Assembly (NCBI RefSeq): GCF_000208925.1
Contig: NW_001915089.1
Span: 1-23,307 of the forward strand
Reading direction: 5' to 3'
Source: Entamoeba histolytica HM-1:IMSS
Taxonomy: Eukaryota; Evosea; Mastigamoebida; Endamoebidae
DNA length: 23,307 nt
The position numbers were made by a program, and so were the translations under genes. Below are positions 9,916 through 18,710 of the stretch, piece by piece. The notes under the pieces are model-generated. The model made no database searches. It saw only the letters and a list, made by a program, of their open reading frames with translations, and was not told the DNA's origin. Within the stretch, counting starts at the first letter, position 1, and each line of letters starts with the position of its first letter.

Positions 9916-10328
9916 CTTGTATGATTATTAAGTTCTTTTTTCTTCTTTTTATTTCTTTTTTTCTTTCTGAACAGAGAAAATAAAATATTATGATACTAAA
10001 ATCATATTAATATTATAATAATTATTAATTACATTTGCTTTAATGCAACTATTTCAATTAAAATAATATAAAATAACATAAAATACAACTACACTATACT
10101 TTAATCTGTATAAATTAGTCATTGAGTGATCGTCATATGAAAGAAATATTATAGGAGGATTTACTAACTAATTTTTGCATAACTAATAATTAACTTTTCA
10201 TTTGTAAAAAGTTTTATATTAGTTTTATAGTTTTATTTCTTCTTTAGAAAGAAGAATTATATAAAAGTAAAACACATAAGACTTAAAAAAAGTAAAATTA
10301 ATACAGTTAATAGACAGCTAATAAATAA
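9916..10328. other. Intergenic region between two minus-strand genes
   Basis: AT-rich sequence holding the promoter side of the acid phosphatase and the 3' flank of the 296-residue gene. Besides the GAACTT box I see T- and A-runs but no ORF, RNA gene or repeat. Confidence 0.6.
9930..9935 (-). promoter_or_regulatory. GAACTT box upstream of the acid phosphatase
   Basis: GAACTT reads on the minus strand 15 bases before the ATG at 9915. E. histolytica core promoters carry a GAAC element (AATGAACT) at variable positions close to the start. The match is partial (GAACT core) and so short that chance is a real alternative. Confidence 0.35.
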
Positions 10329-11219
10329 TTACAAACGTGATGGAGGAATAAGGGAAGTATCAGAAACAGATGGAGAACAATTAAAATTAACACTTACTAA
10401 TGCACCATTAGTTTTAGTTATAGAATTAAGAGATTTAGAAAATTCATCAAATTCTAAATATGAATTAATTTCAACATGTTGTTTAACTAATGAATCAAGA
10501 ACTAATTGAAGAAAGTCATTAACATTTTGTGAAAATATAATACCATTTGATTGGTTTTTAATAGAGTCATAAAGTAATTCAGAAACAAACACATAAAGGT
10601 CTTTTGTTGACTGTTTTAGAAGAACATTTTGTATAAAATTTAAAGTAAATGTTGAACTAATAATTCGGTTTAATTCTTCATATAATTTATAACTTGACAA
10701 TTCATTATAAATACTAAAACAATTTCTTATGTAAATAGTTGATGTTTTAAATTCATCTTGAATTAATGAAAAAACTATTGTTAATGATTCATATGAAATA
10801 ATTTTACTAACAAGAGATAATTGTTTACTTTTTACAAGTTCATTAATAAATTGAACAATTAATAAATAAATATACTTTTCTATTACACTTTTTGGTTTAG
10901 TAGAAAGAATTTCACACCATCTCTCAATATATTTTTCACATTCTGAATAAAAAACATAATTTTTAGGAGTTTCAAATTGTTTTGGACTTGTAGAGTGATG
11001 TGTTTTACAAATAGAAATAAAAGTTTTTAAAATTTGTTCTTTTAATGAAAAGTCTTTGTCTTTTAATTCAAAATAATCTTGTAATAATGATTGGATAAAT
11101 AATCGGTTTCCTTTGACAACAAAATCTATCCCTTCATCAAAATCAAATTCTTTTATTATAGTTTTAATTCTTCTGAAAAGGGTAAGTGATTGAATAGTAT
11201 CTTCAACGAATATACTCAT
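10329..11219 (-). CDS. Hypothetical helical protein (296 aa)
   Basis: The frame starts at an ATG (11217-11219) and has normal codon usage for the window. I do not recognise the family. The product is a chain of amphipathic helices rich in Leu, Ile, Ser and Lys, with no signal peptide or membrane span and few turns until a polar tail of about 30 residues (ending LIPPSRL). This pattern fits an alpha-solenoid or HEAT-like scaffold in the cytosol. It lies 296 bases downstream of another unrecognised helical protein on the same strand, but the gap and the flanking AT-runs argue for separate transcription. No catalytic motif is visible. Confidence 0.72.
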   Translation of the reverse strand: MSIFVEDTIQSLTLFRRIKTIIKEFDFDEGIDFVVKGNRLFIQSLLQDYFELKDKDFSLKEQILKTFISICKTHHSTSPKQFETPKNYVFYSECEKYIERWCEILSTKPKSVIEKYIYLLIVQFINELVKSKQLSLVSKIISYESLTIVFSLIQDEFKTSTIYIRNCFSIYNELSSYKLYEELNRIISSTFTLNFIQNVLLKQSTKDLYVFVSELLYDSIKNQSNGIIFSQNVNDFLQLVLDSLVKQHVEINSYLEFDEFSKSLNSITKTNGALVSVNFNCSPSVSDTSLIPPSRL

Positions 11220-11515
11220 TTTTTAACTTTTTAAAGATTTAAGGGTTAAAATATTTGATTAACTTTTTGTTTTCTATTTTTACTAAAAGTTTGTCGTCAT
11301 TAACGTGAAAAAAGAACTCTTTAGAATATTGTATTTTTAGATAATAATTTCTATAAATATGTATAACAGAAGAATAATAAGATAATTTATGGTTACAAAA
11401 TACTCAGATATATTGTTATGATTGGTAATTATAAAGGAATTTTGACATGAATTAAAAATAGTTAATCCTAAATTTACTATTCAAAATATCTAAATCAGGA
11501 AAACTAAAAAAAATT

Positions 11516-14443
11516 CTAAGATGAAAATTTCTCAATTAATTTTTTTGCTATTTCAACAGACCTTAAATCATGACAACCATCGAAGAAATTGTATAAACAT
11601 TCAAGGTCTTTATGAGATTTAAATGATTGTTTTACATATGAAGAAGAAGAAAGAGAAAGAAGTGATAAAACTAAGAATATGTCTTCTTGAACTACTTGTT
11701 TTTGTTGTAAACGACCAATGATTAATGTAGTAAGATGAATAATAAGGTTTTGATAAATTAAGACATAAGCAGGTGCTAAAATTATTCCACATAATAAAAA
11801 TGATAAGATAAGATCTTCATTTATTTTTTCTGATGAAAAAACTCTTTCAATACTTACATTTAATAATTTAATATAATATGATAAATATGTATCAATAAGA
11901 CTTTTATTAGAAAAAGATTGGAATGGTAATAACATTAAAAATGAGTTAATAGATTCTTGAGATTTAATTGTTTGAAGACTTGAATAAAATGAAGTAAGGT
12001 TCTTTGATTTATTTAATAATTCTTCAATAGTTCTATCCGATTTAAATAAATCATATAAGACAAATAATTCTTGTTCTATACAAAGAGAATTGGAATATGA
12101 TTGAATTATTAATTGAAGAATATAAAGATGTATTTTATATCTTGATGAACCTTCATTTTTATTTGCACGGTCAAGAAATTTAGTTTTAGTTAATTCTAAA
12201 GCTAAGTTTTGAGCAATATCTGTTTGTTTTAATGCATTAATAAGAGCAATTAAACAAATTGTTTTATGAAGTGTTTTAGATGAAATAAAATCATTACATA
12301 TTGATACTAATTTAGTTATTTCTTCATTTAAAAGTTGAACATTCTCGTTAATAATTTTAAAAATTTGAACAGAAGACTTGTTACCTGATTGTTTTAATAA
12401 TGAATGAATCAATTGTGAATTCTTCCTTTCATTCCTTGTCATATTTGAAGGTAACCTTTCATTAATTTCAACTGAAATAACATTACCACTTTCTTTTGCT
12501 TTAATAGAATTAGGAAAATATGAACTAACATCTTTTACTAAGGCTAACCAATTTTCTAAAGTATCTATATCTTCACATACAGAAGCTGTTAATCCAAGAA
12601 TAAAACTACATTCTTCAACAAAATTTTCAAAGAATATTTGATCTTTATATTTATCAAAATCATCTAATGCCATTTTTAATGCAATAGAAACATCAAGTGA
12701 AGTACCTTCTTGTTGAAAATAATTACTAGACATATTTCTACTACATAAAAATGAAATAGTTTTAATTGTTGACATAATAATTTGTGGAGAATTTGTATAA
12801 GTTTTTAAAATTGTTGTAATTAATGAAATAATATTATTATTATTTGTTGCTATATGACTATCTTGTGTGACACAAATAAATAATATACGAGAAATAATTT
12901 CAATAATATCTCCTTGATCTATATATTTTATTGCAATATCTTTTAAATGAAGTAATAATGTTTCACTAATTGATGATTGAAGATTTAATTCAACTTGGAA
13001 AAACAGATTTAATGAACGATTAATTATTAATGTTTCATTTTCAAAAACATCACACAATGAAATTAATGCTGGTAAAATAAAATTTGAAAATGAAATATCC
13101 ACTGCTTTATGATGAAAAACCATATCAAAAGCTTGAAGAATAGATAATATCATTGAAGGGTTATCTTTTGATTGTGTTAAATAACATAACAAAACTTCTT
13201 CTATATGTGAATTATTTATTAAACATTGAGATTGAGATTGTAAATTTGATAATTGATAAGTTTGACGTGAACTATAAAATGAATTTAAATCTAATTGTTG
13301 ATTTTGGCAACAATGAAATGAAGAAAGAATATTAATTAATAATGGAAGAGCAATTGGTGCTAATTCTAATTTTCCAGTAATTCTTTTTATTATTAATTCA
13401 TACCAATGGTTTTTAATGATTAAATCATTTGATTTTTCAGTACCACTAAAATGAGAAATAATTTTAATGCAATGATATAAATTTGTTATTGTACAACGAG
13501 TATCTAATATAAGAATTACTTGATTAATAATTGAATATAAATAAGGTAAATATTCCTCATGTAAAATTACTTCTTCAATAGTAATTAAAAAGTACATATC
13601 ATTTTCTTCATTTTTAAATGTTTGAAGTGTTTGAATAAATAAATCAAAAAGTCCTTGTTGAATTGAATTTTCATTTATATTCCACATTTTCCATAAAAAA
13701 ATTCCTGAGCTAGAAATTTTTCTTTCATTTTGTTCTTTTATAAATCCTCTAAACATTTTCATATCTTTTTTTTCAATTGCCATTTGTCCAATAAGAAATA
13801 AATGTTCATTAGAAATTGATGGAATATTAATTTGATTAAGTGTATATAAAAATGAATATATCTTTTTTATTGCTGTTGGTGTTTTAAATGACTTAGCAAC
13901 TATTCTAATTTTATCAATATCATTCATTTCTATTAATCCTTTTACCATATGCATTTCAATTTCTTCTTCAAAATATAATTGTTTTTGTTCAATACAACTA
14001 ACCAATGAACTAATTAAATTTTTTTCTCTTATAATTTTAACAAATGGTAATGATGAAATAAATTGAATTATTTCACTTGTTTTCATCTCATTAAAATTAT
14101 ATTTTCTATTAAATAATACTGCTTGAATTAACATAACAACAACTTTCTTTTCTACCTTTAAAAATGGATTTTTTTCATATATCCTTTCAGATCGAAATAT
14201 TTCATTAACAATCTCCATCGGAATCAAAACGTCTCCATCAAAACAAATTAATCTCATTAACTGATTTGAAGAATTATCAGAAATAATAAACTTTACTTTT
14301 TCTCCATTAAAAATTTCTTGTAATGTTTCTTTTTTTGGTGGAACTTTAGTAATGTCATTATATGTTTCCATTAAAATGGATTGTTGTGATAATGATCCGT
14401 GGACACGTACATTTCTTGTTTGAAACTTTGTTTTTCTTTGCAT
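11516..14443 (-). CDS. Large hypothetical alpha-solenoid protein (975 aa)
   Basis: The first ATG is at 14441-14443; the frame stays open upstream only to a TTG, and the extra residues would be an implausible Phe-rich stretch. A basic N terminus (MQRKTKFQTRNVRVHG) precedes about 900 residues of repeated amphipathic helices rich in Leu, Ile, Ser and Asn, a pattern typical of ARM/HEAT solenoids that serve as scaffolds or transport adaptors. There is no signal peptide, transmembrane segment or catalytic motif. The basic N terminus loosely recalls importin-binding segments, but I cannot assign the family. The gene is divergent from the Sgt2-like gene, with 143 bases between their start codons, so the two must share a short promoter region. 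Confidence 0.78.
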   Translation of the reverse strand: MQRKTKFQTRNVRVHGSLSQQSILMETYNDITKVPPKKETLQEIFNGEKVKFIISDNSSNQLMRLICFDGDVLIPMEIVNEIFRSERIYEKNPFLKVEKKVVVMLIQAVLFNRKYNFNEMKTSEIIQFISSLPFVKIIREKNLISSLVSCIEQKQLYFEEEIEMHMVKGLIEMNDIDKIRIVAKSFKTPTAIKKIYSFLYTLNQINIPSISNEHLFLIGQMAIEKKDMKMFRGFIKEQNERKISSSGIFLWKMWNINENSIQQGLFDLFIQTLQTFKNEENDMYFLITIEEVILHEEYLPYLYSIINQVILILDTRCTITNLYHCIKIISHFSGTEKSNDLIIKNHWYELIIKRITGKLELAPIALPLLINILSSFHCCQNQQLDLNSFYSSRQTYQLSNLQSQSQCLINNSHIEEVLLCYLTQSKDNPSMILSILQAFDMVFHHKAVDISFSNFILPALISLCDVFENETLIINRSLNLFFQVELNLQSSISETLLLHLKDIAIKYIDQGDIIEIISRILFICVTQDSHIATNNNNIISLITTILKTYTNSPQIIMSTIKTISFLCSRNMSSNYFQQEGTSLDVSIALKMALDDFDKYKDQIFFENFVEECSFILGLTASVCEDIDTLENWLALVKDVSSYFPNSIKAKESGNVISVEINERLPSNMTRNERKNSQLIHSLLKQSGNKSSVQIFKIINENVQLLNEEITKLVSICNDFISSKTLHKTICLIALINALKQTDIAQNLALELTKTKFLDRANKNEGSSRYKIHLYILQLIIQSYSNSLCIEQELFVLYDLFKSDRTIEELLNKSKNLTSFYSSLQTIKSQESINSFLMLLPFQSFSNKSLIDTYLSYYIKLLNVSIERVFSSEKINEDLILSFLLCGIILAPAYVLIYQNLIIHLTTLIIGRLQQKQVVQEDIFLVLSLLSLSSSSYVKQSFKSHKDLECLYNFFDGCHDLRSVEIAKKLIEKFSS

Positions 14444-14586
14444 ATGAAAAAGAAGATACAATCTTATTTTAAAGTTAATAAAACAAACTTCAAAGAAAAA
14501 AAAAATATAAAACAATAATATAGTTTATTATAAATTATATTTAATTAATACATTTAAATATAAAAAAAAATCAACAAAATAAGTAA

Positions 14587-15594
14587 ATGTCAACTACAAA
14601 TCCTTTATACCAAAAATTTATAACTAACTTAGAAAAAAAAGGATTTTTTAATGACTGTACTCAGTCACAAAGAGAAATTAAAATGAAAACGGCTCAACAA
14701 TATTTTGATACTCATTACAGTAAAAAATGTCATTTTGTTGGAATGAAACCAAATGAACAAAATATGGATATTCAAAAGAAGGCTGATGAACATAAATTAA
14801 AAGGAAATGAATATCTAAATGCTAAAGACTATTCCAAAGCAATAGATGAATACACAAAAGCAATACAATTAAATCAAGAAGCAGTTTATTATTCTAATCG
14901 TTCTGCTGCTTATTCTTCAATTGAAGAAAATGATTTAGCAATTGAAGACGCAAAAAAGGCAATTGAATTAGATCCAAATTATGCTAAGGCATATGCTCGT
15001 TTAGCTATTGCCTTAACAAAAAAACATAAATACACTGAAGCACAAAAAGCAATAGAAGATGCTCTTATTATTGACCCAAATAATGTTGTTTTTAAAAGTA
15101 ATCTTGAACAAATTAAATGTCTTATTCAAAACCAACAACCTCCAGTTTCTTCTTCTAACCAACAACAAGAACAAAAAGAACAACAACCTAAAGAAGACAA
15201 TATACCTAAAAATACGGAAGAAAAAAAAGATTCTCATGAAACTCATTCAAATGAACAAGAACACTCACAAAATACTAGACATGAAGAACCAAATCCTTTC
15301 GCTAATATATTTAGTAATTTAGTTGGTTCTACTCAAGGAAGCCAAGGAACAAATCCTGGAACTATTGACATTAGTTCATTGATGGGAATGTTTGGAGGTC
15401 AAAATGGAATGTCTTCAATGGCTCGTTCATTATTAAATAATCCATCGATGAGACCAATGATTGGGATGGTTGCTCAAATGATGGGAATGTCAGTTGAAGA
15501 ATTACAAAGACTAATAAATGAAGAAGCACAAAATGAAAGTTTGAATCAAAACACCTCACAACAAAACCAAACACCACCACCTGGTTTTGTTTAA
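14587..15594 (+). CDS. SGT2: Sgt2/SGTA-like TPR co-chaperone (335 aa)
   Basis: Small glutamine-rich TPR proteins bridge Hsp70/Hsp90 and the GET/TRC machinery and hand hydrophobic tail-anchored clients to the targeting factor in the cytosol. Three TPRs occupy about residues 65-166, with carboxylate-clamp-type positions in KLKGNEYLNA, YSNRSAAY and YAKAYARLA. The N-terminal 60 residues match the place of the family's dimerisation domain but are diverged. After the TPRs comes a Gln/Glu-rich stretch (about 180-230), then a Met/Gly/Asn-rich C terminus with NNPSMRPMIG and repeated MMGM, which is the client-binding region of the family. Length is close to the usual 310-350 residues. The ATG at 14587 is the first in frame and sits head to head with the 975-residue gene. 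Confidence 0.9.
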   Translation: MSTTNPLYQKFITNLEKKGFFNDCTQSQREIKMKTAQQYFDTHYSKKCHFVGMKPNEQNMDIQKKADEHKLKGNEYLNAKDYSKAIDEYTKAIQLNQEAVYYSNRSAAYSSIEENDLAIEDAKKAIELDPNYAKAYARLAIALTKKHKYTEAQKAIEDALIIDPNNVVFKSNLEQIKCLIQNQQPPVSSSNQQQEQKEQQPKEDNIPKNTEEKKDSHETHSNEQEHSQNTRHEEPNPFANIFSNLVGSTQGSQGTNPGTIDISSLMGMFGGQNGMSSMARSLLNNPSMRPMIGMVAQMMGMSVEELQRLINEEAQNESLNQNTSQQNQTPPPGFV

Positions 15595-16249
15595 AAAGAC
15601 TTTAATTTAAAGTATTTTTCAACAATTTATATTTTATTATCTTTTTTTATGAGGATAAGATAAAAATTATTAAAAGACACTTTTCTTTATTTTATCATTT
15701 TTTTTTTTGAGATTCAATAACAAAAAGAAAAACAAAATATAAATTCTTATTATAAAAATATCATAAAAAAAAAATTAATTAAATGAAGAATAATAAGTTT
15801 GTTTTTAATTTAAATGAACATTCCTCATTTTCATAATTTAAAAAAAAAATTAGCAAAAATGAAGTAACATTGAAGGAATTTCAAGTGAAAAATTCATTAA
15901 TTCTTTTTATAAAAATGAGATTTGCAAACATAAAGGAAAATACAACAAAATGATATAAAATAATAAAAAAATAATAAAGATATAGTTTAAATAAAAAAAA
16001 GAACATAAGACGAATTTAAAAAAAAAATTAAGGAAAAACCCTTTTTATAGAAAAATATATTAAAGAAGTAAAAAAGAAAGAAATAATAATAATAAAATAT
16101 AATAAAAAGAAGAAATTAAATAGAAAATGAAGAGATGACCAATTAATACGAGAATAAATAAATAAGAAGAGTAAATAAGTAATAATCAAAAAGAAATCAC
16201 AAAAAATCAGGTTTCATAAGAACTTAAAAAAGAATAAATTCATTCATTC
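15595..16249. other. Intergenic A-rich region
   Basis: About 650 bases between the Sgt2-like gene and the sulfotransferase. It is dominated by A-runs interrupted by G (AAAG, AAAT) on the plus strand, with no ORF of note and no hairpin or repeat I can support. The right edge carries the GAACTT box and a TAAATTCATT sequence just before the sulfotransferase start. Confidence 0.6.
16220..16243 (+). promoter_or_regulatory. Putative core promoter of the sulfotransferase (GAACTT plus Inr-like)
   Basis: GAACTT at 16220-16225 is followed by AAATTCATT-like sequence ending near 16244, just before the ATG at 16250. Known E. histolytica promoters combine a GAAC element and an initiator close to AAAAATTCA, with 5' untranslated regions of only a few bases, which this arrangement fits. 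It is a sequence match only. Confidence 0.4.
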
Positions 16250-17560
16250 ATGGCTGAAGGATTTGAAAATGTTGCTTTATATGAACCAACTTATCCATCT
16301 CCTTATGGAGCTGAGTTATTAAGTGATTTATCATTTTCAGTTCAATGGAATATTTTTATGAAAACAGGAATATTAATGTTAAAATATCTTGATCCAAGTA
16401 GAAAAGAAGAGTATTCTAAATATATTGAAGAAACAAAGAAATATTTTGAAAAAGGTTCACCAATTCAAACAGGGTTTATTCCAATGTTTGCAGGGATTAA
16501 TCCATTGTTAGTATCATATCAAGTCTCTTTACCATTTTGTGGACAATTTGCAATGAAATTAATGGCATGTGTAAGAATGATTAAAGAAATTGAATTAACA
16601 CCAGAAATTCAAACAATGGAAATTAAAAAACCATTATTTGTTATTGGACTTCCTAGAAGTGGAACAACATTTCTTCATCATTTATTAGCATGTGGAGAAA
16701 AAGCAAGAACAATTGCTTTATTTCAACAATTTTTCCCAGGAACAAAAACAATGTCATTACAAGGAAGAAAAAAATTTTGTGAAATGATTATATCTTGGAT
16801 GAATGGAAACGCTGATGATTTAGATACAACTCATGGATTTAAAGTAGATGAACCTGAAGAAGATTATTTCCCAATGGAAATGTTAGGATGTTCTTTTGCA
16901 CAAGCATGTGCTATTCCAAGGTATGAAGAATATCGTAAACAAATATTTAAAAGAGATTGGCAATATGTATATGATATTTTAAGAGATATATTTAAAATTG
17001 ATATGGTTGAAAATAATGTTAAAGATGATGAATATTTATGTTTAAAGAATGTCCAACATATTGCATTTATGAAAAATCTTTTACAAACCTTCCCTGATGG
17101 AAGGTTTGTCTGGATTCATAGAGATCCTTTTAGTAATTTTAAGAGTTGTTTACATTTATATAAACAAACACAATTAATGTGTCCAACAGATGTTGGAATG
17201 AATGATAAAGAATGGTTAAACCAAACAGTTGTTTATATGACACAATTATGTTTAAAAAATGCTATTGCTGCTAGAGATAGTTGGGTTGAAGAAAAACCAG
17301 AAAGAGCACATCAATTTTATGATGTTTCATTTAAAGAATTTACTAAAGATCCATTTGGAATGATTAAGAAAATTCATGAACATTTTGATTTACCATTTAC
17401 TGAAATTACTCAAAACAATTTAAAAGCACATTTAAGTGAAGGTGATATGCAAAAGAAACATGGATGTTCTACTTTAGAACCTGGGTTAATGACTGTTACA
17501 GAAGAATTTGTACGTGAACAATTAAAATGTTATTGTGATAGATTCCCCACAATGTTTTAA
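16250..17560 (+). CDS. PAPS-dependent sulfotransferase (436 aa)
   Basis: It should transfer sulfate from PAPS to an alcohol acceptor. GLPRSGTT at residues 133-140 is the 5'-phosphosulfate-binding loop. RFVWIHRDPFSNFKS at 285-299 is the 3'-phosphate-binding motif, with Arg291 and Ser299 eight residues apart as in the family. Histidines follow the first motif (FLHHLL). There is no signal peptide or transmembrane segment, so a cytosolic enzyme is expected. The roughly 130-residue N-terminal helical extension before the P-loop is typical of the sulfotransferase_3-like group. Entamoeba uses several such enzymes to make sulfolipids, including cholesteryl sulfate linked to encystation and fatty alcohol disulfates; which product this copy makes cannot be told here. 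The next gene downstream is the RPA2-like gene, on the same strand. Confidence 0.93.
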   Translation: MAEGFENVALYEPTYPSPYGAELLSDLSFSVQWNIFMKTGILMLKYLDPSRKEEYSKYIEETKKYFEKGSPIQTGFIPMFAGINPLLVSYQVSLPFCGQFAMKLMACVRMIKEIELTPEIQTMEIKKPLFVIGLPRSGTTFLHHLLACGEKARTIALFQQFFPGTKTMSLQGRKKFCEMIISWMNGNADDLDTTHGFKVDEPEEDYFPMEMLGCSFAQACAIPRYEEYRKQIFKRDWQYVYDILRDIFKIDMVENNVKDDEYLCLKNVQHIAFMKNLLQTFPDGRFVWIHRDPFSNFKSCLHLYKQTQLMCPTDVGMNDKEWLNQTVVYMTQLCLKNAIAARDSWVEEKPERAHQFYDVSFKEFTKDPFGMIKKIHEHFDLPFTEITQNNLKAHLSEGDMQKKHGCSTLEPGLMTVTEEFVREQLKCYCDRFPTMF

Positions 17561-17731
17561 ACTCATTGTTAATTATTTTAATTCATCTATTACTTTAGTT
17601 ATTTTTGTTGTATATCCCATTATATTTCTATTTGAGTTTTTTATTTAAAAATAAAATATTAAAAAAAAACCCTTTAAAAATAAAAAATAATAAAAAGAAA
17701 AAATCTCAAAAAATGAGAAGATAAAAAGTTA

Positions 17732-18243
17732 ATGGCATATGCTAATTTTGATACTGAAACAACTGGTGGATTTACACAAAGTTCACCAAGAAAAAATACA
17801 GAAAATAAAAGTGTTGTATTTCCTTTAACTGCATTAAGTTTTATTCATACTGAATCTAATAACAAAAAACAATTTACATATAAACAAGTTGTATTAAATA
17901 CTGTTGTTGTTTGTGGTAGAATAACAAATATTGATATACAAAATGATGTTAAAAGATATACAATTAATGATTCAACAGGAAGTGTTGTTGTTGGGGTATA
18001 TCAAATAGATTCAACAGAAGAAAATATTGAGTTTGTTTAATGACTGTTGATGGTGAATAAAAAAAAGAGTGTTTAATTAATTAATTAATTAGGGTCGGTC
18101 AATATATTAAATGTGTTGGTAAAATTAAAAAATTTTCACAAGAGACATATATTTTAGCATCTCGATTACCACTTGTTGTTGATGTTAATCATATGATGAC
18201 TCATTTGATTGAATGTGCTTATGCTCTTTCTAAACTTAAATGA
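17732..18243 (+). CDS. RPA2: Replication protein A 32-kDa-like subunit, short form (149 aa, two exons)
   Basis: Join 17732..18030 and 18093..18243. RPA binds single-stranded DNA in replication and repair; the 32-kDa subunit contributes an OB fold and trimer contacts. Residues 1-30 are a polar, Ser/Thr-rich tail like the phosphorylated RPA32 N terminus. From about 35 to 145 the product follows the RPA32 OB fold: FPLTALSFIH, then VVLNTVVVCGRITNID, YTINDSTGSVVVGVYQ, and from exon 2 GQYIKCVGKIKKFSQETYI and a closing helix HLIECAYALS. It ends there, so the C-terminal winged helix of typical 270-residue RPA32 proteins is absent. Unspliced, the frame would stop at 18040 in the middle of the OB fold. 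The family call is good; orthology to RPA2 rather than another OB protein such as a Stn1-like one is likely but unproven. Confidence 0.83.
18031..18092 (+). other. Intron in the RPA2-like gene (62 nt)
   Basis: It starts GTTTGT (18031-18036) and ends TTAATTAG after four TTAA units (18074-18092). It interrupts a Glu codon (GA|G, phase 2). Splicing restores an uninterrupted OB fold, moving directly into VGQYIKCVGK. The AG at 18091-18092 is the only acceptor after the TTAA tract that keeps the frame. Confidence 0.9.
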
Positions 18244-18710
18244 ATAAATTTATTTTTGTTTTATATAACGATATTTAAGAAGAACTTTTAAATATATTTT
18301 TAATCTTAAAAAAATTACCGTGAATGATGTGGAGCTAAATAGACAATTCATCATTCATCAAATTTTTCAAATCATTATTCTATTTTTAACAAAGACAAGT
18401 AAAGAAAATAGCATATTTTTACCAATACAAAGTGTTAACATTATATTTAATAATAAAAAAGTTATATTTAATAATATAAAGAAAAAAAAAAAAAACCAAA
18501 CAAAGAAGAGATAACCAACAGTCAAAGAAGAGATAACCAACAGTTCATTTAAGAAGAGAAACAAATAGTAAATAAATAATATTGAAATAAAAGAAAAACA
18601 TAAAAAAAGATAATATCAGACATAAACAGACAAAAAGAAATGATAAAAAAAGAAAAGATTATGAGGGTTATCAAAAATAAAAGGTAATAAACTAAAAAAA
18701 ATAAAATAAA
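18244..18710. other. Intergenic region with a 22-bp tandem repeat
   Basis: AT-rich 3' flank of the RPA2-like gene and 5' flank of the acyl-CoA synthetase. It holds no gene; the short apparent frames are A/T-rich noise. A perfect 22-bp direct repeat lies in its middle. No GAAC box stands directly before the start at 18711, where the upstream 60 bases are mostly A with scattered G and T. Confidence 0.6.
18501..18544 (+). repeat. Perfect 22-bp tandem direct repeat
   Basis: The unit CAAAGAAGAGATAACCAACAGT occurs twice back to back (18501-18522 and 18523-18544). A degraded third copy, AAGAAGAGAAACAAATAGT, starts near 18551. It lies about 170 bases before the acyl-CoA synthetase start. It has more G and C than its surroundings. 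Confidence 0.85.

Noticed and set aside
14444..14515. A 999-residue version of the large solenoid protein
   Set aside because: The start at 14515 would be TTG and the added residues are Phe-rich AT translation. ATG at 14443 is the first proper start.
15013..15322. Frames on both strands inside the Sgt2-like gene
   Set aside because: They are shadows of the Gln/Lys-rich coding region in other frames.
18031..18040. Termination of the RPA2-like protein at 102 residues
   Set aside because: The stop lies inside an intron bounded by GTTTGT and TTAG. Splicing restores the missing half of the OB fold.
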